From assembly GCF_009720745.1 (NCBI RefSeq), contig NZ_WNKX01000001.1:124001-188000 (forward strand): a stretch of DNA of 64,000 nt. The letters are read 5' to 3'. This document shows positions 17,430 to 25,091 of this stretch, one piece after another. The notes beneath the pieces were generated by a model. That model searched no databases, was not told the origin of the DNA, and saw only the letters and a list, made by a program, of their open reading frames with translations. The first letter of the stretch is position 1. Every line of letters begins with the position of its first letter. A program made the position numbers and the translations under genes. The DNA is from Massilia eburnea (lineage in GTDB: Bacteria > Pseudomonadota > Gammaproteobacteria > Burkholderiales > Burkholderiaceae_D).

Positions 17430-18110
17430 ATGCTGGAGTTACGAAACCTCACCAAGAGTTACTCGAACGAGCGGCGCGTACTGGACCGGCTGAGCTGGAT
17501 TTTCGAACCGGGCGAGTTCGTCGCAGTCATGGGCGATTCGGGCGTTGGCAAGTCCACCCTGCTCAACCTGATCGCCGGGCTGGACCAGCCCGACCCGACC
17601 GATGAGCCGGCAATTATCGTTGACGGCACTCCGCTCGCATCACTCGACGACGATGCTGCTACCCGCTTGCGCCGCGCGCGCATGGGCTTCATTTTCCAGG
17701 CTTTCCACGTGCTGCCGCATCTTACTTTGCAGCAAAATGTAGCCCTCCCGCTGCTGATGAACGGCCTGCCCCAAGGGCGCGAGCTCGATATGCTGGACGC
17801 CGTCGGCCTTGGCGGACGCGGCCACGACTATCCCCATCAACTTTCCGGCGGTGAAATGCAACGGGTTGCAATAGCCCGTGCCTTGGTGCATCGCCCGGCC
17901 CTTGTGCTGGCGGACGAACCGACCGGCAACCTGGATCCCGACACAGCAAATTCCATACTGCAACTGTTGCACCAGGAACTCAAATCCAGTGGCGCCACCA
18001 CGATCATGGTGACCCATTCCCCCGCCGCTGCGGCGCGCGCTGACAAAGTGCTGCGCCTCACTAAAGATGGACTCCAAGTTACAACAGTCGTCAACCCTGC
18101 TACGCAATAA
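17430..18110 (+). CDS. ABC transporter ATP-binding protein (LolD/MacB-like)
   Basis: 226 residues. Walker A is GDSGVGKSTLLN (about 35-46), the signature LSGGEMQRVAIARAL (about 134-148) and Walker B LVLADEPTGNLD (about 155-166). This is the LolD/MacB-type ATPase style rather than the PhnC style, yet it follows the second permease after three bases and no LolCE/MacB-type permease is present. It may be a second ATPase of the same transporter or serve a permease elsewhere. No signal peptide or membrane segment. Family sure, role open. Confidence 0.83.
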   Translation: MLELRNLTKSYSNERRVLDRLSWIFEPGEFVAVMGDSGVGKSTLLNLIAGLDQPDPTDEPAIIVDGTPLASLDDDAATRLRRARMGFIFQAFHVLPHLTLQQNVALPLLMNGLPQGRELDMLDAVGLGGRGHDYPHQLSGGEMQRVAIARALVHRPALVLADEPTGNLDPDTANSILQLLHQELKSSGATTIMVTHSPAAAARADKVLRLTKDGLQVTTVVNPATQ

Positions 18111-18245
18111 AACCCATTATTTTTCTCTCAAATTCTTTCATTTTTTTGGAAGCGGAGTATTATTTAATTAACTTGCTTGGTTATTAAGACAACGTGCAAG
18201 CCTGCTTTTTCTATCCACGTAGTGAACAACGTAAAGGAGGAGCAA

Positions 18246-18533
18246 ATGAGCGTCAGGCAGAAGAAACTCGAACTAATCGAGGCAATGAACCGGGCACGTG
18301 CGCTGGAACCATCCAGTTTCGTACCAAATAAGCTGCTCGACACGCTAATTGAGAAGATGCACCTCAAGAATGACGCGGAACTTTGCCGGGTGCTGGAAGT
18401 GCAGCCACCTATCATCAGCAAGATCCGTCACCGTAAGCTGGCAGTCGGGGCCACCATCCTGCTGCGCATGCATGAGAAGTCTGAGCTCTCTATCCGTGAG
18501 CTCAAGGAACTATCGAATGCCTCAGTACACTGA
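18246..18533 (+). CDS. Small helix-turn-helix DNA-binding-like protein
   Basis: 95 residues. The start at 18246 is fixed by a textbook AAAGGAGGAGC Shine-Dalgarno sequence. The middle (about 40-85, LKNDAELCRVLEVQPPIISK, then IRHRKLAVGATILLRMHEKS) reads as a Cro/XRE-like helix-turn-helix: the DAELCRVLEV helix, a turn, then the PPIISKIRH recognition helix. It may be a small regulator conserved in this family of bacteria; its target is unknown. The 135 bases upstream are AT-rich compared with the surroundings and probably hold its promoter. A GC-rich hairpin follows. Confidence 0.75.
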   Translation: MSVRQKKLELIEAMNRARALEPSSFVPNKLLDTLIEKMHLKNDAELCRVLEVQPPIISKIRHRKLAVGATILLRMHEKSELSIRELKELSNASVH

Positions 18534-18560
18534 GCTCGGTTCGCACTGAGAATGATGCCT

Positions 18561-18587
18561 GGCGCCGGCATCGCATTCACCGGCGCC
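18561..18587. terminator. Hairpin between convergent genes
   Basis: A perfect 8-base stem, GGCGCCGG and CCGGCGCC, encloses an 11-base loop between the small HTH gene and the TetR gene, which converge. There is no T-run, so termination is probable but not certain. Confidence 0.5.
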
Positions 18588-18597
18588 AATTCCCGCC

Positions 18598-19155
18598 CTA
18601 TTCCTCCAGCCGTTCCCGCAATCTTTTCAGCGAAGACTTGAACATGGCCGGCCTGTCGAAGGCGCGTGCCAGCACCAGTGCGCCCTGGATGCCGCCGACG
18701 ACTTCCTCCGCCAGCAAGGCCGCCTGTTTTCCTTTGTGCCCGCGGCGCACCAGGGCGGAGGCCAGCGCCTCGATCCACTCTTCAAAATAGGCGCGCACTG
18801 CTTCGGCAAAGCGGTCGCGCTCATTGCCAAGCGCGAACACGCCCACCAGGCACACGCGTTGTCCGGACAGGAAATAACGCTCTACTTCCGCAAACATGGC
18901 GGCAATGCCCTGCCCCGCGTCCGCGCTTTCGCGCAGCGGCTCGAATACGTGCCGGCGGAACCATTGATCGATTTCCGCCAGCACGGCAGCGGCCATTTCC
19001 TCTTTCCCGCCCGGGAAGAAGTGATAGATGCTGCCCTTGCCCAGCTTCGTCCCTTCTGTAATGCGGGACAGGCTGGCGCCCTCGAAGCCATAAGTACGGA
19101 ACACTTCCGCCACCAGCGGGAGTACGTCTTCCCGTTCTGCGACAACGCGTGCCAT
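18598..19155 (-). CDS. TetR-family repressor
   Basis: 185 residues. An N-terminal helix-turn-helix (about 10-55, VFRTYGFEGASLSRITEGTK then GKGSIYHFFPGGKEEM) is followed by a helical ligand-binding domain of the TetR_C type (VCLVGVFALGNERDRF). Such proteins often respond to small electrophiles or quinones. It is the second gene behind the DUF1348 gene, three bases after its stop, so the operon probably represses itself through the inverted repeat at 19645-19679. Confidence 0.88.
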   Translation of the reverse strand: MARVVAEREDVLPLVAEVFRTYGFEGASLSRITEGTKLGKGSIYHFFPGGKEEMAAAVLAEIDQWFRRHVFEPLRESADAGQGIAAMFAEVERYFLSGQRVCLVGVFALGNERDRFAEAVRAYFEEWIEALASALVRRGHKGKQAALLAEEVVGGIQGALVLARAFDRPAMFKSSLKRLRERLEE

Positions 19156-19158
19156 GGC

Positions 19159-19629
19159 TCAGAACCCCAGCTCGGTCAAGCCGGGATGATCGGCCGGACG
19201 GGGCGCGCTGCGATCCCAGAAGAATTTACGCTCCTCCGGCTTGATGGGGTGTTCGTTGATACTGGCGTGCCGGTGGTGCATCAGGCCATGTTCGTCGAAT
19301 TCCCAGTTCTCGTTGCCGTAAGCGCGATACCACTGGCCCGAATCGTCGTGGTATTCATAGGCGAAGCGTACGGCGATGCGGTTGCTGTCATGCGCCCACA
19401 GCTCCTTGATCAGGCGGTAATCGAGCTCGCGCGTCCATTTGCGCTGCAGGAAGGCGACGATGGCGGCGCGGCCCTGGACGAACTCGCCGCGGTTGCGCCA
19501 CCAGCTGTCCTCGGTATAGGCCAGCGAGACTTTTTCAGGATCGCGGGTGTTCCAGCCGTTTTCGGCCAGGCGGACTTTTTCGATGGCGCTGTCGCGGGTG
19601 AAGGGTGGTACGGGTGGTCGGGTCGACAT
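19159..19629 (-). CDS. DUF1348 / SnoaL-like (NTF2-fold) protein
   Basis: 156 residues. The start at 19629 is set by AAGGAG seven bases upstream; the long frame extending to 20187 is antisense to the bestrophin gene and is not coding. The sequence ([20 protein letters not shown], then [35 protein letters not shown]) is that of the DUF1348 group of NTF2-like cone-fold proteins. They bind small molecules; their reaction is not established. Cotranscribed with the TetR gene. Confidence 0.85.
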   Translation of the reverse strand: MSTRPPVPPFTRDSAIEKVRLAENGWNTRDPEKVSLAYTEDSWWRNRGEFVQGRAAIVAFLQRKWTRELDYRLIKELWAHDSNRIAVRFAYEYHDDSGQWYRAYGNENWEFDEHGLMHHRHASINEHPIKPEERKFFWDRSAPRPADHPGLTELGF

Positions 19630-19644
19630 GATTTCTCCTTTAAG

Positions 19645-19679
19645 TGTACCAATCGGATCACAATTTACCGATCGGTACA
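19645..19679. promoter_or_regulatory. Probable TetR operator
   Basis: TGTACCAATCGG (19645-19656) and CCGATCGGTACA (19668-19679) form an inverted repeat with 11 of 12 positions matching and 11 bases between. ACCGATCGGT-type palindromes are common TetR/NemR operators. The site lies between the DUF1348-tetR operon and the divergent bestrophin gene and could control both. Confidence 0.6.
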
Positions 19680-19706
19680 GACAAATATAGCACATTTTTT
19701 CTGGGC

Positions 19707-19712
19707 TACAAT
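19707..19712 (+). promoter_or_regulatory. Predicted -10 element of the bestrophin gene (TACAAT)
   Basis: TACAAT lies seven bases before the ATG and there is no Shine-Dalgarno sequence, so the transcript may start at the ATG. No good -35 element is visible. Confidence 0.35.
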
Positions 19713-19719
19713 CGGGACC

Positions 19720-20601
19720 ATGATCATTCGTCGAAGTGAAAACTGGTACCGCATGCTGCTCACGTGGCATGGTTCTGTCCTGCCAAGCATCTTGCCGCAG
19801 CTGGCACTGATGCTGGCCCTGAGCATATTCGCCATGTTCGTCCAGCGCGTCCCCCTGGAAATGGCGCCGTTCTCGCTGCTCGGCGTAAGCCTGGCAATCT
19901 TCCTCGCGTTCCGCAACAACGCGAGCTACCAGCGCTATCTCGAAGCACGCCAGTTGTGGGGAAATATCCTGATCTCGGGCCGTACTCTGGTCTCGCAGGT
20001 GCTGGCCTACCTTCCCGCTTCGGGCGATGGGCAGCGGCTCACCGCACGGCGCGTGATCGTGTTTGCGCATCTGCTGCGCCATCAGCTGCGCGCCAGCGAT
20101 CCGCGTGAAGATGTCGAGCGCCTGCTCGGCATGCAGGCGGCGGAAGGGCTGCAGCGGCAGGCCTTCCGGCCGGTGGCAATGCTGCATGAATTACGGTGTT
20201 CAATGAAGGACGCAGCGGACAGCCAGTCACTGTGGATGCTGGACGCACAGCTGAATGCACTGGGCAACGCGGTCGGCGGCTGCGAACGCATCGCCAGCAC
20301 CCCTATCCCTTACCCATATGCGGTGCTGCTGCACCGGACGATCTACCTGTATTGCTTCTTGCTGCCTTTTGGCCTGGTGCATTCGATCGGCGCGGCCACG
20401 CCGGTCATGGCGGTCTTCGTCGCCTATACCCTGTTTGCGCTGGAAGCGATTGCTCAGGAGATCGGCGACCCATTCGGCACAGCGCCAAACAGCCTGGCGC
20501 TGGAGGCAATGTGCCGCACCATCGAGCGCTCGCTGCTGGAGCTCTGTGGCGAGCCCTTGCCGCCCGAACTGGCGGCCGGCAAAGACTGCCGCATGAACTA
20601 A
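19720..20601 (+). CDS. Bestrophin-like anion channel
   Basis: 293 residues. It matches the bacterial bestrophin/UPF0187 family: the N-terminus [21 protein letters not shown], the [21 protein letters not shown] motif around residue 64-84, and [21 protein letters not shown] plus [12 protein letters not shown] near residues 203-255. About four membrane helices are expected. These proteins form pentameric chloride or cation-leak channels in the inner membrane. The start at 19720 is where family similarity begins; the upstream frame is antisense to the DUF1348 and TetR genes. The last three bases overlap the convergent OlsB-like gene. Confidence 0.88.
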   Translation: MIIRRSENWYRMLLTWHGSVLPSILPQLALMLALSIFAMFVQRVPLEMAPFSLLGVSLAIFLAFRNNASYQRYLEARQLWGNILISGRTLVSQVLAYLPASGDGQRLTARRVIVFAHLLRHQLRASDPREDVERLLGMQAAEGLQRQAFRPVAMLHELRCSMKDAADSQSLWMLDAQLNALGNAVGGCERIASTPIPYPYAVLLHRTIYLYCFLLPFGLVHSIGAATPVMAVFVAYTLFALEAIAQEIGDPFGTAPNSLALEAMCRTIERSLLELCGEPLPPELAAGKDCRMN

Positions 20602-21356
20602 GCGGCTACGTTGTAGTGACGGGCGTAGCGGCCATCCAGGTTCGCCAGCGGCATCATCACGAACAGGTCGGCGCTTTCGAAATCAGGATCCCAGGCCGGT
20701 GCGCCGCAAATCCAGGCGCCGGAACGCAGGTATCCTTTCAGCAGGGCCGGAACCTGAGGAGCGCGCGCCGCTTCCACCTTCTCCACCGGGAACGGCAGGT
20801 GCGGCGTGACACGGTATTCGATCGGCGCCAGGTGCTTGTGGCGCAGCTGTTCGTAGACGGCGACGGCATTGTGGCCGCCGTCCGCCAGGCTGATGCTGGC
20901 GCAGCCGATCAGGTATTCGCACTGGTGGCGGCGCATGTATTCGGCCAGGCCGGACCACAGCAGCATGATCACGCTGCCGCCGCGATAGTCAGGATGGATG
21001 CAGGCGCGGCCCGCTTCCACGATGCGGCTGCGCAGGTGCTTCAGGCGCCCGAGGTCAAATTCGTTTTCCGAGTAGTGGCGGCCCAGTTTGCGGGCGCCGG
21101 CTGGATTCAGCAGGCGGTAGGTGCCGACGACTTTCAGGGTGGCGGAATCGCGCACGATCAGGTGATCGCAGGCGGCGTCGAATTCGTCGCAATCCAGGCC
21201 ATCGGGTGTCGCCAGGGCGGTCAGGCCCTGGTTTTCGATAAAGACTTTATAGCGCAGGCGTTGGACTTCGCGCACTTCTTCCGGGGTGGTGGCCATGCTC
21301 AGTACCAGTCGCGGTGCTGGAGCCCGTTGTTCGGCGGTAGCAATCGTGGTTTGCAT
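20598..21356 (-). CDS. olsB: OlsB-like GNAT acyltransferase (ornithine N-alpha-acyltransferase)
   Basis: 252 residues. The sequence has the Acetyltransf_5-type pattern: EVREVQRLRYKVFIENQG, DEFDAACDHLIVRD, VVGTYRLLNP, EAGRACIHPDYRGG, SVIMLLWSGLAEYM. OlsB transfers a 3-hydroxyacyl group from acyl carrier protein to ornithine, the first step of ornithine lipid synthesis. No olsA is adjacent, so the symbol rests on family resemblance only; related hemolysin-like acyltransferases are the alternative. The start at 21356 (MQTTIATAEQ) is chosen over an upstream Met at 21419 that would add a poorly folded stretch. Confidence 0.7.
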   Translation of the reverse strand: MQTTIATAEQRAPAPRLVLSMATTPEEVREVQRLRYKVFIENQGLTALATPDGLDCDEFDAACDHLIVRDSATLKVVGTYRLLNPAGARKLGRHYSENEFDLGRLKHLRSRIVEAGRACIHPDYRGGSVIMLLWSGLAEYMRRHQCEYLIGCASISLADGGHNAVAVYEQLRHKHLAPIEYRVTPHLPFPVEKVEAARAPQVPALLKGYLRSGAWICGAPAWDPDFESADLFVMMPLANLDGRYARHYNVAA

Positions 21357-21435
21357 GCTTCGTCCTTTCTTGTAGTGACGAAGCCAGTTTGCTGTCCTAT
21401 TGCTGCACGAACATGACAATTATGTGTCAGGTGCG

Positions 21436-22242
21436 TTACAAGCGGCGATGGCTCTCTTCGACGATCAGGTCACGCAATTCGGCCAGGTCGCGCGGGGCGG
21501 CGTCGGATACTGCGCGGAACGCGAGGCCTTCATCCGTCCAGCCTAGCAAGTGGAAGCCATGCTCTGAGCGTGCGCCCTCGCCTGCGCCGGCGCTTCCCGC
21601 TTGCGGCCAGATAAAGACATTGATCACGTGCCTGTGGCGCTGGTAGGCCAATGCGGCCACGCTGCGCCCACCGACGTAATCGAGCCGTCCGCCCACCAGG
21701 GTGTATCCCTTTGCAGCAAAGTCATACGCCGGCGGCGAGAAATCGAGCTTGCCGGTGAACCAGGGCTTCACCGTGTGCTGGTCTGACGATGCCACGTCCG
21801 TCAGGTGGTCAACCTGCAGCGCGCGGTAGTGGCTTGCCACCAGTTCGTCATCGAGCCCGGAACTGGCGCCGGGTTGTGCAAGCAAGAGGCCCAGCGTGAC
21901 AATCAAGGCGGCCATCGCCGTCGCGGCCGCACCAAAATTGATCCATGCCCACGGCCAGTGCGCACGCGGGCTCAAGGCGCTGGTCCGCGCCGGCGACTGC
22001 ACGGGAGCGGCAATAGGCAGCGATGCGGCCAGCGTCTCTCGCACGCGCTGCGCCAGCCCGGCGGGCGCACCAAAACGCGTGCCTGATTCGCGCACCTGCT
22101 TGCGCAAGGCCGCCAACTGCGCATATTCGCGGCTGCAATCGGCGCAATCGCTGCGGTGCGCGGCCAGTCTGGCCGCATTCGGCGCGTCCAGCTCCTCATC
22201 GAGATCAGCGCCCTGCAAGCGCTGTACTTCCTTGCATTCCAT
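21436..22242 (-). CDS. Anti-sigma factor, zinc-finger transmembrane type
   Basis: 268 residues from the ATG at 22242, which has GGAGGT six bases upstream, inside the end of the sigma gene. An N-terminal zf-HC2-like domain (Cys3, then AAHRSDCADC near residue 33-42) should hold zinc and bind the sigma factor. A membrane helix follows (about 105-130, FGAAATAMAALIVTLGLLLA). The C-terminal half, periplasmic, carries repeated short strands (YTLVGGRLDYVGGRSVAALAY) of unknown use, perhaps the sensor. It sits in an operon with the sigma gene and is divergent from a redox operon. Confidence 0.87.
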   Translation of the reverse strand: MECKEVQRLQGADLDEELDAPNAARLAAHRSDCADCSREYAQLAALRKQVRESGTRFGAPAGLAQRVRETLAASLPIAAPVQSPARTSALSPRAHWPWAWINFGAAATAMAALIVTLGLLLAQPGASSGLDDELVASHYRALQVDHLTDVASSDQHTVKPWFTGKLDFSPPAYDFAAKGYTLVGGRLDYVGGRSVAALAYQRHRHVINVFIWPQAGSAGAGEGARSEHGFHLLGWTDEGLAFRAVSDAAPRDLAELRDLIVEESHRRL

Positions 22243-22243
22243 A

Positions 22244-22792
22244 TCAACCTCCCGGCGCATACCCGTCCAGGTATGCGAGCAACAGTTTGCGGCCGCGCGC
22301 CAGGCGCGACATCACGGTACCAATCGGCACCCCGACGATTTCTGCGATTTCCTTGTATGAGAAATCATTCATATCTTTCAGCACCACGACTTCGCGGAAT
22401 GCTGTCGGCAGCCGTTCCAGCGCGTGATTCACGGCAGCCTGGGTGTCGCGCTGCAGCAGCGCACCTTCCGGCGATTGCTGTTCCAGGCCGGCGCCATCGG
22501 CGTGCAGCTCTTCGTCAAACGGCAAGGAATTGCGCGACTCCCAGTTGTCCCGCAGCTGCGTGAAATGCGTGTTGCGCACGATAGTCAGCACCCAGCTGCG
22601 TGCATCCTCTCCCCGGAACGTGGCGAAAAAGCGAAAGGCGCGCACAAAGGCGGCTTGTACCAGGTCTTCCGCATCCTGGTCATTGCGGGTCAGCCAGCGC
22701 GCCAGGTTGTAGGCGGCGTCCAGATGAGGCAAAGCTATTGTTTCGAAATCGCGTGTTGTGTCTTGCGGGTGCATTGGGGGCTCGTTCTCCAT
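22244..22792 (-). CDS. ECF-type RNA polymerase sigma factor
   Basis: 182 residues (a start at 22774, MHPQDTTRDF, is also possible). Region 2 is visible as HLDAAYNLARWLTRNDQDAE, then DLVQAAFVRAFRFF, and region 4 as RLPTAFREVVVLKDMNDFSY, KEIAEIVGVPIGTVMSRLAR. These are the RpoE-like promoter-reading modules; regions 1 and 3 are absent as usual in ECF factors. The stop overlaps the ribosome site of the anti-sigma gene, so the two are coupled. Its likely targets include the divergent cytochrome/phosphoesterase/cupredoxin operon; that is inference from position. Confidence 0.93.
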   Translation of the reverse strand: MENEPPMHPQDTTRDFETIALPHLDAAYNLARWLTRNDQDAEDLVQAAFVRAFRFFATFRGEDARSWVLTIVRNTHFTQLRDNWESRNSLPFDEELHADGAGLEQQSPEGALLQRDTQAAVNHALERLPTAFREVVVLKDMNDFSYKEIAEIVGVPIGTVMSRLARGRKLLLAYLDGYAPGG

Positions 22793-22909
22793 GCTGATGC
22801 AGACTCGGTTCCGGCGGGTTTTATTCCCACAATCTTTTCACGCAGCGCAGGAATATTCGGTCCACGCCGCCGGTTATGCATGCCAGGCACCAACCGCGAG
22901 GCAAAAAAG

Positions 22910-23266
22910 ATGCGCTTACTTCAAGCTTTACTGATATTGATGCTGCCCATGGCGGCGCGCGCTGGCGGCGATCCGGCACATGGGCAGGTTCTGTACCGTT
23001 CCCAGTGCATGGCCTGTCATTCGGTCGACTACAACGGCGTCGGCCCAGCGCACAAGGGCGTATTCGGACGCCGTGCCGGCAGCCTGGCCAATTATAACTA
23101 TTCGCCCGCCTTGAAAGCGGCGGGACTGGTGTGGAGCGAAACCACGCTGGAGCAGTGGCTGCGGGACCCGGAACAGCTGGTCCCCGGCCAGAAAATGGGC
23201 GTCATGGTGCAGTCGGCGCAGGAACGTGCCGACCTGATCGCTTACCTGAAAACCCTTAACCCATGA
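22910..23266 (+). CDS. Class I periplasmic cytochrome c
   Basis: 118 residues. A Sec signal peptide covers about 1-18 (LLILMLPMAARA). One haem c site, Cys33-Met-Ala-Cys36-His37, and a distal Met in GQKMGVM give a single-haem c550-like electron carrier (GQVLYRSQCMACHSVD, GVGPAHKGVFGRRAG). The start at 22910 gives a proper signal peptide; the longer frame is antisense to the sigma gene. First gene of a three-gene operon with a metallophosphoesterase and a CuA-like cupredoxin. Confidence 0.9.
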   Translation: MRLLQALLILMLPMAARAGGDPAHGQVLYRSQCMACHSVDYNGVGPAHKGVFGRRAGSLANYNYSPALKAAGLVWSETTLEQWLRDPEQLVPGQKMGVMVQSAQERADLIAYLKTLNP

Positions 23267-23285
23267 AATCAACGAGGAGATGACC

Positions 23286-24167
23286 ATGATCGATCGACGA
23301 GACTTCCTGAGATTGGCCGCAGCGGGCGGCGGAGCAGCCTTCCTGTCCGGCCTGAATTTGCCCGCGCACGCCCACGCGGGCGATGGCGACTTTTATTTCG
23401 TGCAGCTGTCGGATACGCACTGGGGATTCAGCGGTGCGCCCAATCCCGAAGCCAGCCACACCCTGCACGAAGCGGTGAAGGCGGTCAATGCGCTCACCAC
23501 CCAGCCTGACTTCATCGTCTTCACCGGCGACCTGACCCACACCACCGACGATCCGGCCGAACGCCGCCGCCGCATGGCCGCCTTCCGCGACATCGCCGCC
23601 GGACTGAAAGTGAAGACGGTCCACTTCATGCCGGGCGAGCATGATGCCTCGCTCGACAACGGCGCCGCATTCCAGGAATTTTTCGGCCCAACACACTATA
23701 CCTTCGACCACAAGGGCGTTCACTTCATCACGCTGGATAACGTCTCCGACCCTGGCGCGCGCATCGGCGCCGAGCAGCTCGCGTGGCTGGAGAAGGACCT
23801 CGCGGGCCGCGACAAGGCAGCGCCCATCGTCGTGCTCACGCACCGGCCGCTATTCGACCTGGCGCCGAAATGGGACTGGGCCACGCGCGACGGCGAGCAG
23901 GCGCTGGCCCTGCTCATGCCATTCACCAATGTGACGGTGTTTTACGGCCATATCCACCAGGAACATCATCACCAGACCGGCCACATCGCCCACCATGCGG
24001 CGAAATCGCTGATCTTCCCGCTGCCGGCGCCCGGTTCGCAGGAAAAGCGCACGCCGCTGCCCTGGGATCCTGCCGCCCCCTACAAGGGTTTGGGTTTCCG
24101 CGAAATCGAAGCCGAGCCGAAAAAGGCCAGCTACGAGGTCACCGAATTTCCAGTTGTGAGGACGTGA
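23286..24167 (+). CDS. Tat-exported calcineurin-like metallophosphoesterase
   Basis: 293 residues. A twin-arginine signal (RRDFLRLAAAGGGAAFL, residues 4-20) sends it folded to the periplasm. The binuclear metal motifs are QLSDTHWG, FTGDLTH, PGEHD, LTHRPLF and GHIHQEHH. The third motif is normally GNHD; here Asn is replaced by Glu, which may alter metal choice or chemistry. The start at 23286 is set by GAGGAG six bases upstream rather than the ATG at 23280. The substrate is unknown, but the redox neighbours suggest an envelope role. It is followed after one base by the cupredoxin gene. Confidence 0.85.
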   Translation: MIDRRDFLRLAAAGGGAAFLSGLNLPAHAHAGDGDFYFVQLSDTHWGFSGAPNPEASHTLHEAVKAVNALTTQPDFIVFTGDLTHTTDDPAERRRRMAAFRDIAAGLKVKTVHFMPGEHDASLDNGAAFQEFFGPTHYTFDHKGVHFITLDNVSDPGARIGAEQLAWLEKDLAGRDKAAPIVVLTHRPLFDLAPKWDWATRDGEQALALLMPFTNVTVFYGHIHQEHHHQTGHIAHHAAKSLIFPLPAPGSQEKRTPLPWDPAAPYKGLGFREIEAEPKKASYEVTEFPVVRT

Positions 24168-24168
24168 G

Positions 24169-24531
24169 ATGGATACGAAACGACGCAAACTGCTGTGCTG
24201 GGGCGCCGCAGGCATGGCGGCACTGATGGCGGGGGCGCGCGCAGCGGCAGCCGACGCGCCGAGGATTCAGGTCACGGCGCGCAAATTCCAGTTCACGCCA
24301 AACCCCATCGTGATCCCGCGCGGGGTCGACGTGATCCTGGAAATCACCGCTGTCGACTTCATGCACGGGTTCTCCGTGCCCGAACTGAAGTTCCGCACCG
24401 ACCTGATGCCGGGCCGTGTGACGCGGATCCCGCTGCGGATCAACCACGCGGGTCCTGTCGACTTCTTATGCGATAACTTTTGCGGAGACGGGCATGAGGA
24501 AATGAACGGCAGGATCCTCGTGACCGCTTAG
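24169..24531 (+). CDS. Tat-exported CuA-type cupredoxin
   Basis: 120 residues. A twin-arginine-like signal (KRRKLLCWGAAGMAALM) precedes a cupredoxin barrel. All five CuA side-chain ligands are in place: His66 (FMHGF), Cys101, Cys105, His109 and Met112 (CDNFCGDGHEEM), as in cytochrome oxidase subunit II and N2O reductase. It is not fused to an oxidase and no membrane anchor follows, so it is a free electron carrier or copper relay. It directly follows the phosphoesterase gene and overlaps the convergent next gene by four bases. Confidence 0.88.
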   Translation: MDTKRRKLLCWGAAGMAALMAGARAAAADAPRIQVTARKFQFTPNPIVIPRGVDVILEITAVDFMHGFSVPELKFRTDLMPGRVTRIPLRINHAGPVDFLCDNFCGDGHEEMNGRILVTA

Positions 24532-25052
24532 GCTTTCTTTGGACGGCCCGTCTTCAGTTGCGGCAGGGAGGCCAGGACTTGCTTCAGCGTGGCCATGTCC
24601 AGGCGGCTAATCAGGGCGACGCCGATGCGCAGCAACTCGGATTTCTTCACTTCGACGCCGTTCTTCAGGCAGGCTTTTTTCACCTGACCCAGGACCGCGT
24701 ATTCGGATTCCGGCATGGTGAAGCTGTCGCGCACCAGTTTTTCCTTATGCGGCTTGGCTGGCTTTTCAGCTTTGACCGCCTTGGCCGGCTTGGCGACCGG
24801 CGCGGGAGCGGCGACTGGCTTCGCGGCCGGTTTGACGGCGGCGCGTTTGGCTGCCGGCTTGGCAGCGGCTTTTGGTGCAGCAGGCTTGGCGGCTGCGGAC
24901 TTGGCGGCGGCAGGCTTGGCAGCAGCGGCAGGCGTGGCGGCCGGCGCGCGCTTCACTGCAGGCTTGGCTGCTGCTTTGGCGGCAGGCTTCGCGGCGGCTG
25001 GTTTAGGGGCAGCTGGTTTGGCGGCGGTAGTTTTTGCCTTGGTTGCGTTCAT
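24528..25052 (-). CDS. AlgP/histone-H1-like Lys/Ala/Pro-rich protein
   Basis: 174 residues. Residues 1-100 are low complexity, built from irregular AAKPAA, KPAAPK and KPAVKRA units, as in AlgP-type and histone-H1-like bacterial proteins that coat DNA. The last 75 residues are ordinary sequence (HKEKLVRDSFTMPESEYAVL, then QVKKACLKNGVEVKKSELLR) and look like a small helical, ribbon-helix-helix-like domain ending in GRPKKA, an AT-hook-like tail. A role in nucleoid structure or global regulation is inferred. The repeat tract is a likely site of length variation. Confidence 0.75.
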   Translation of the reverse strand: MNATKAKTTAAKPAAPKPAAAKPAAKAAAKPAVKRAPAATPAAAAKPAAAKSAAAKPAAPKAAAKPAAKRAAVKPAAKPVAAPAPVAKPAKAVKAEKPAKPHKEKLVRDSFTMPESEYAVLGQVKKACLKNGVEVKKSELLRIGVALISRLDMATLKQVLASLPQLKTGRPKKA

Positions 25053-25091
25053 GGATACTCCATAGCTGAATAATATAAACAGTATATACGA

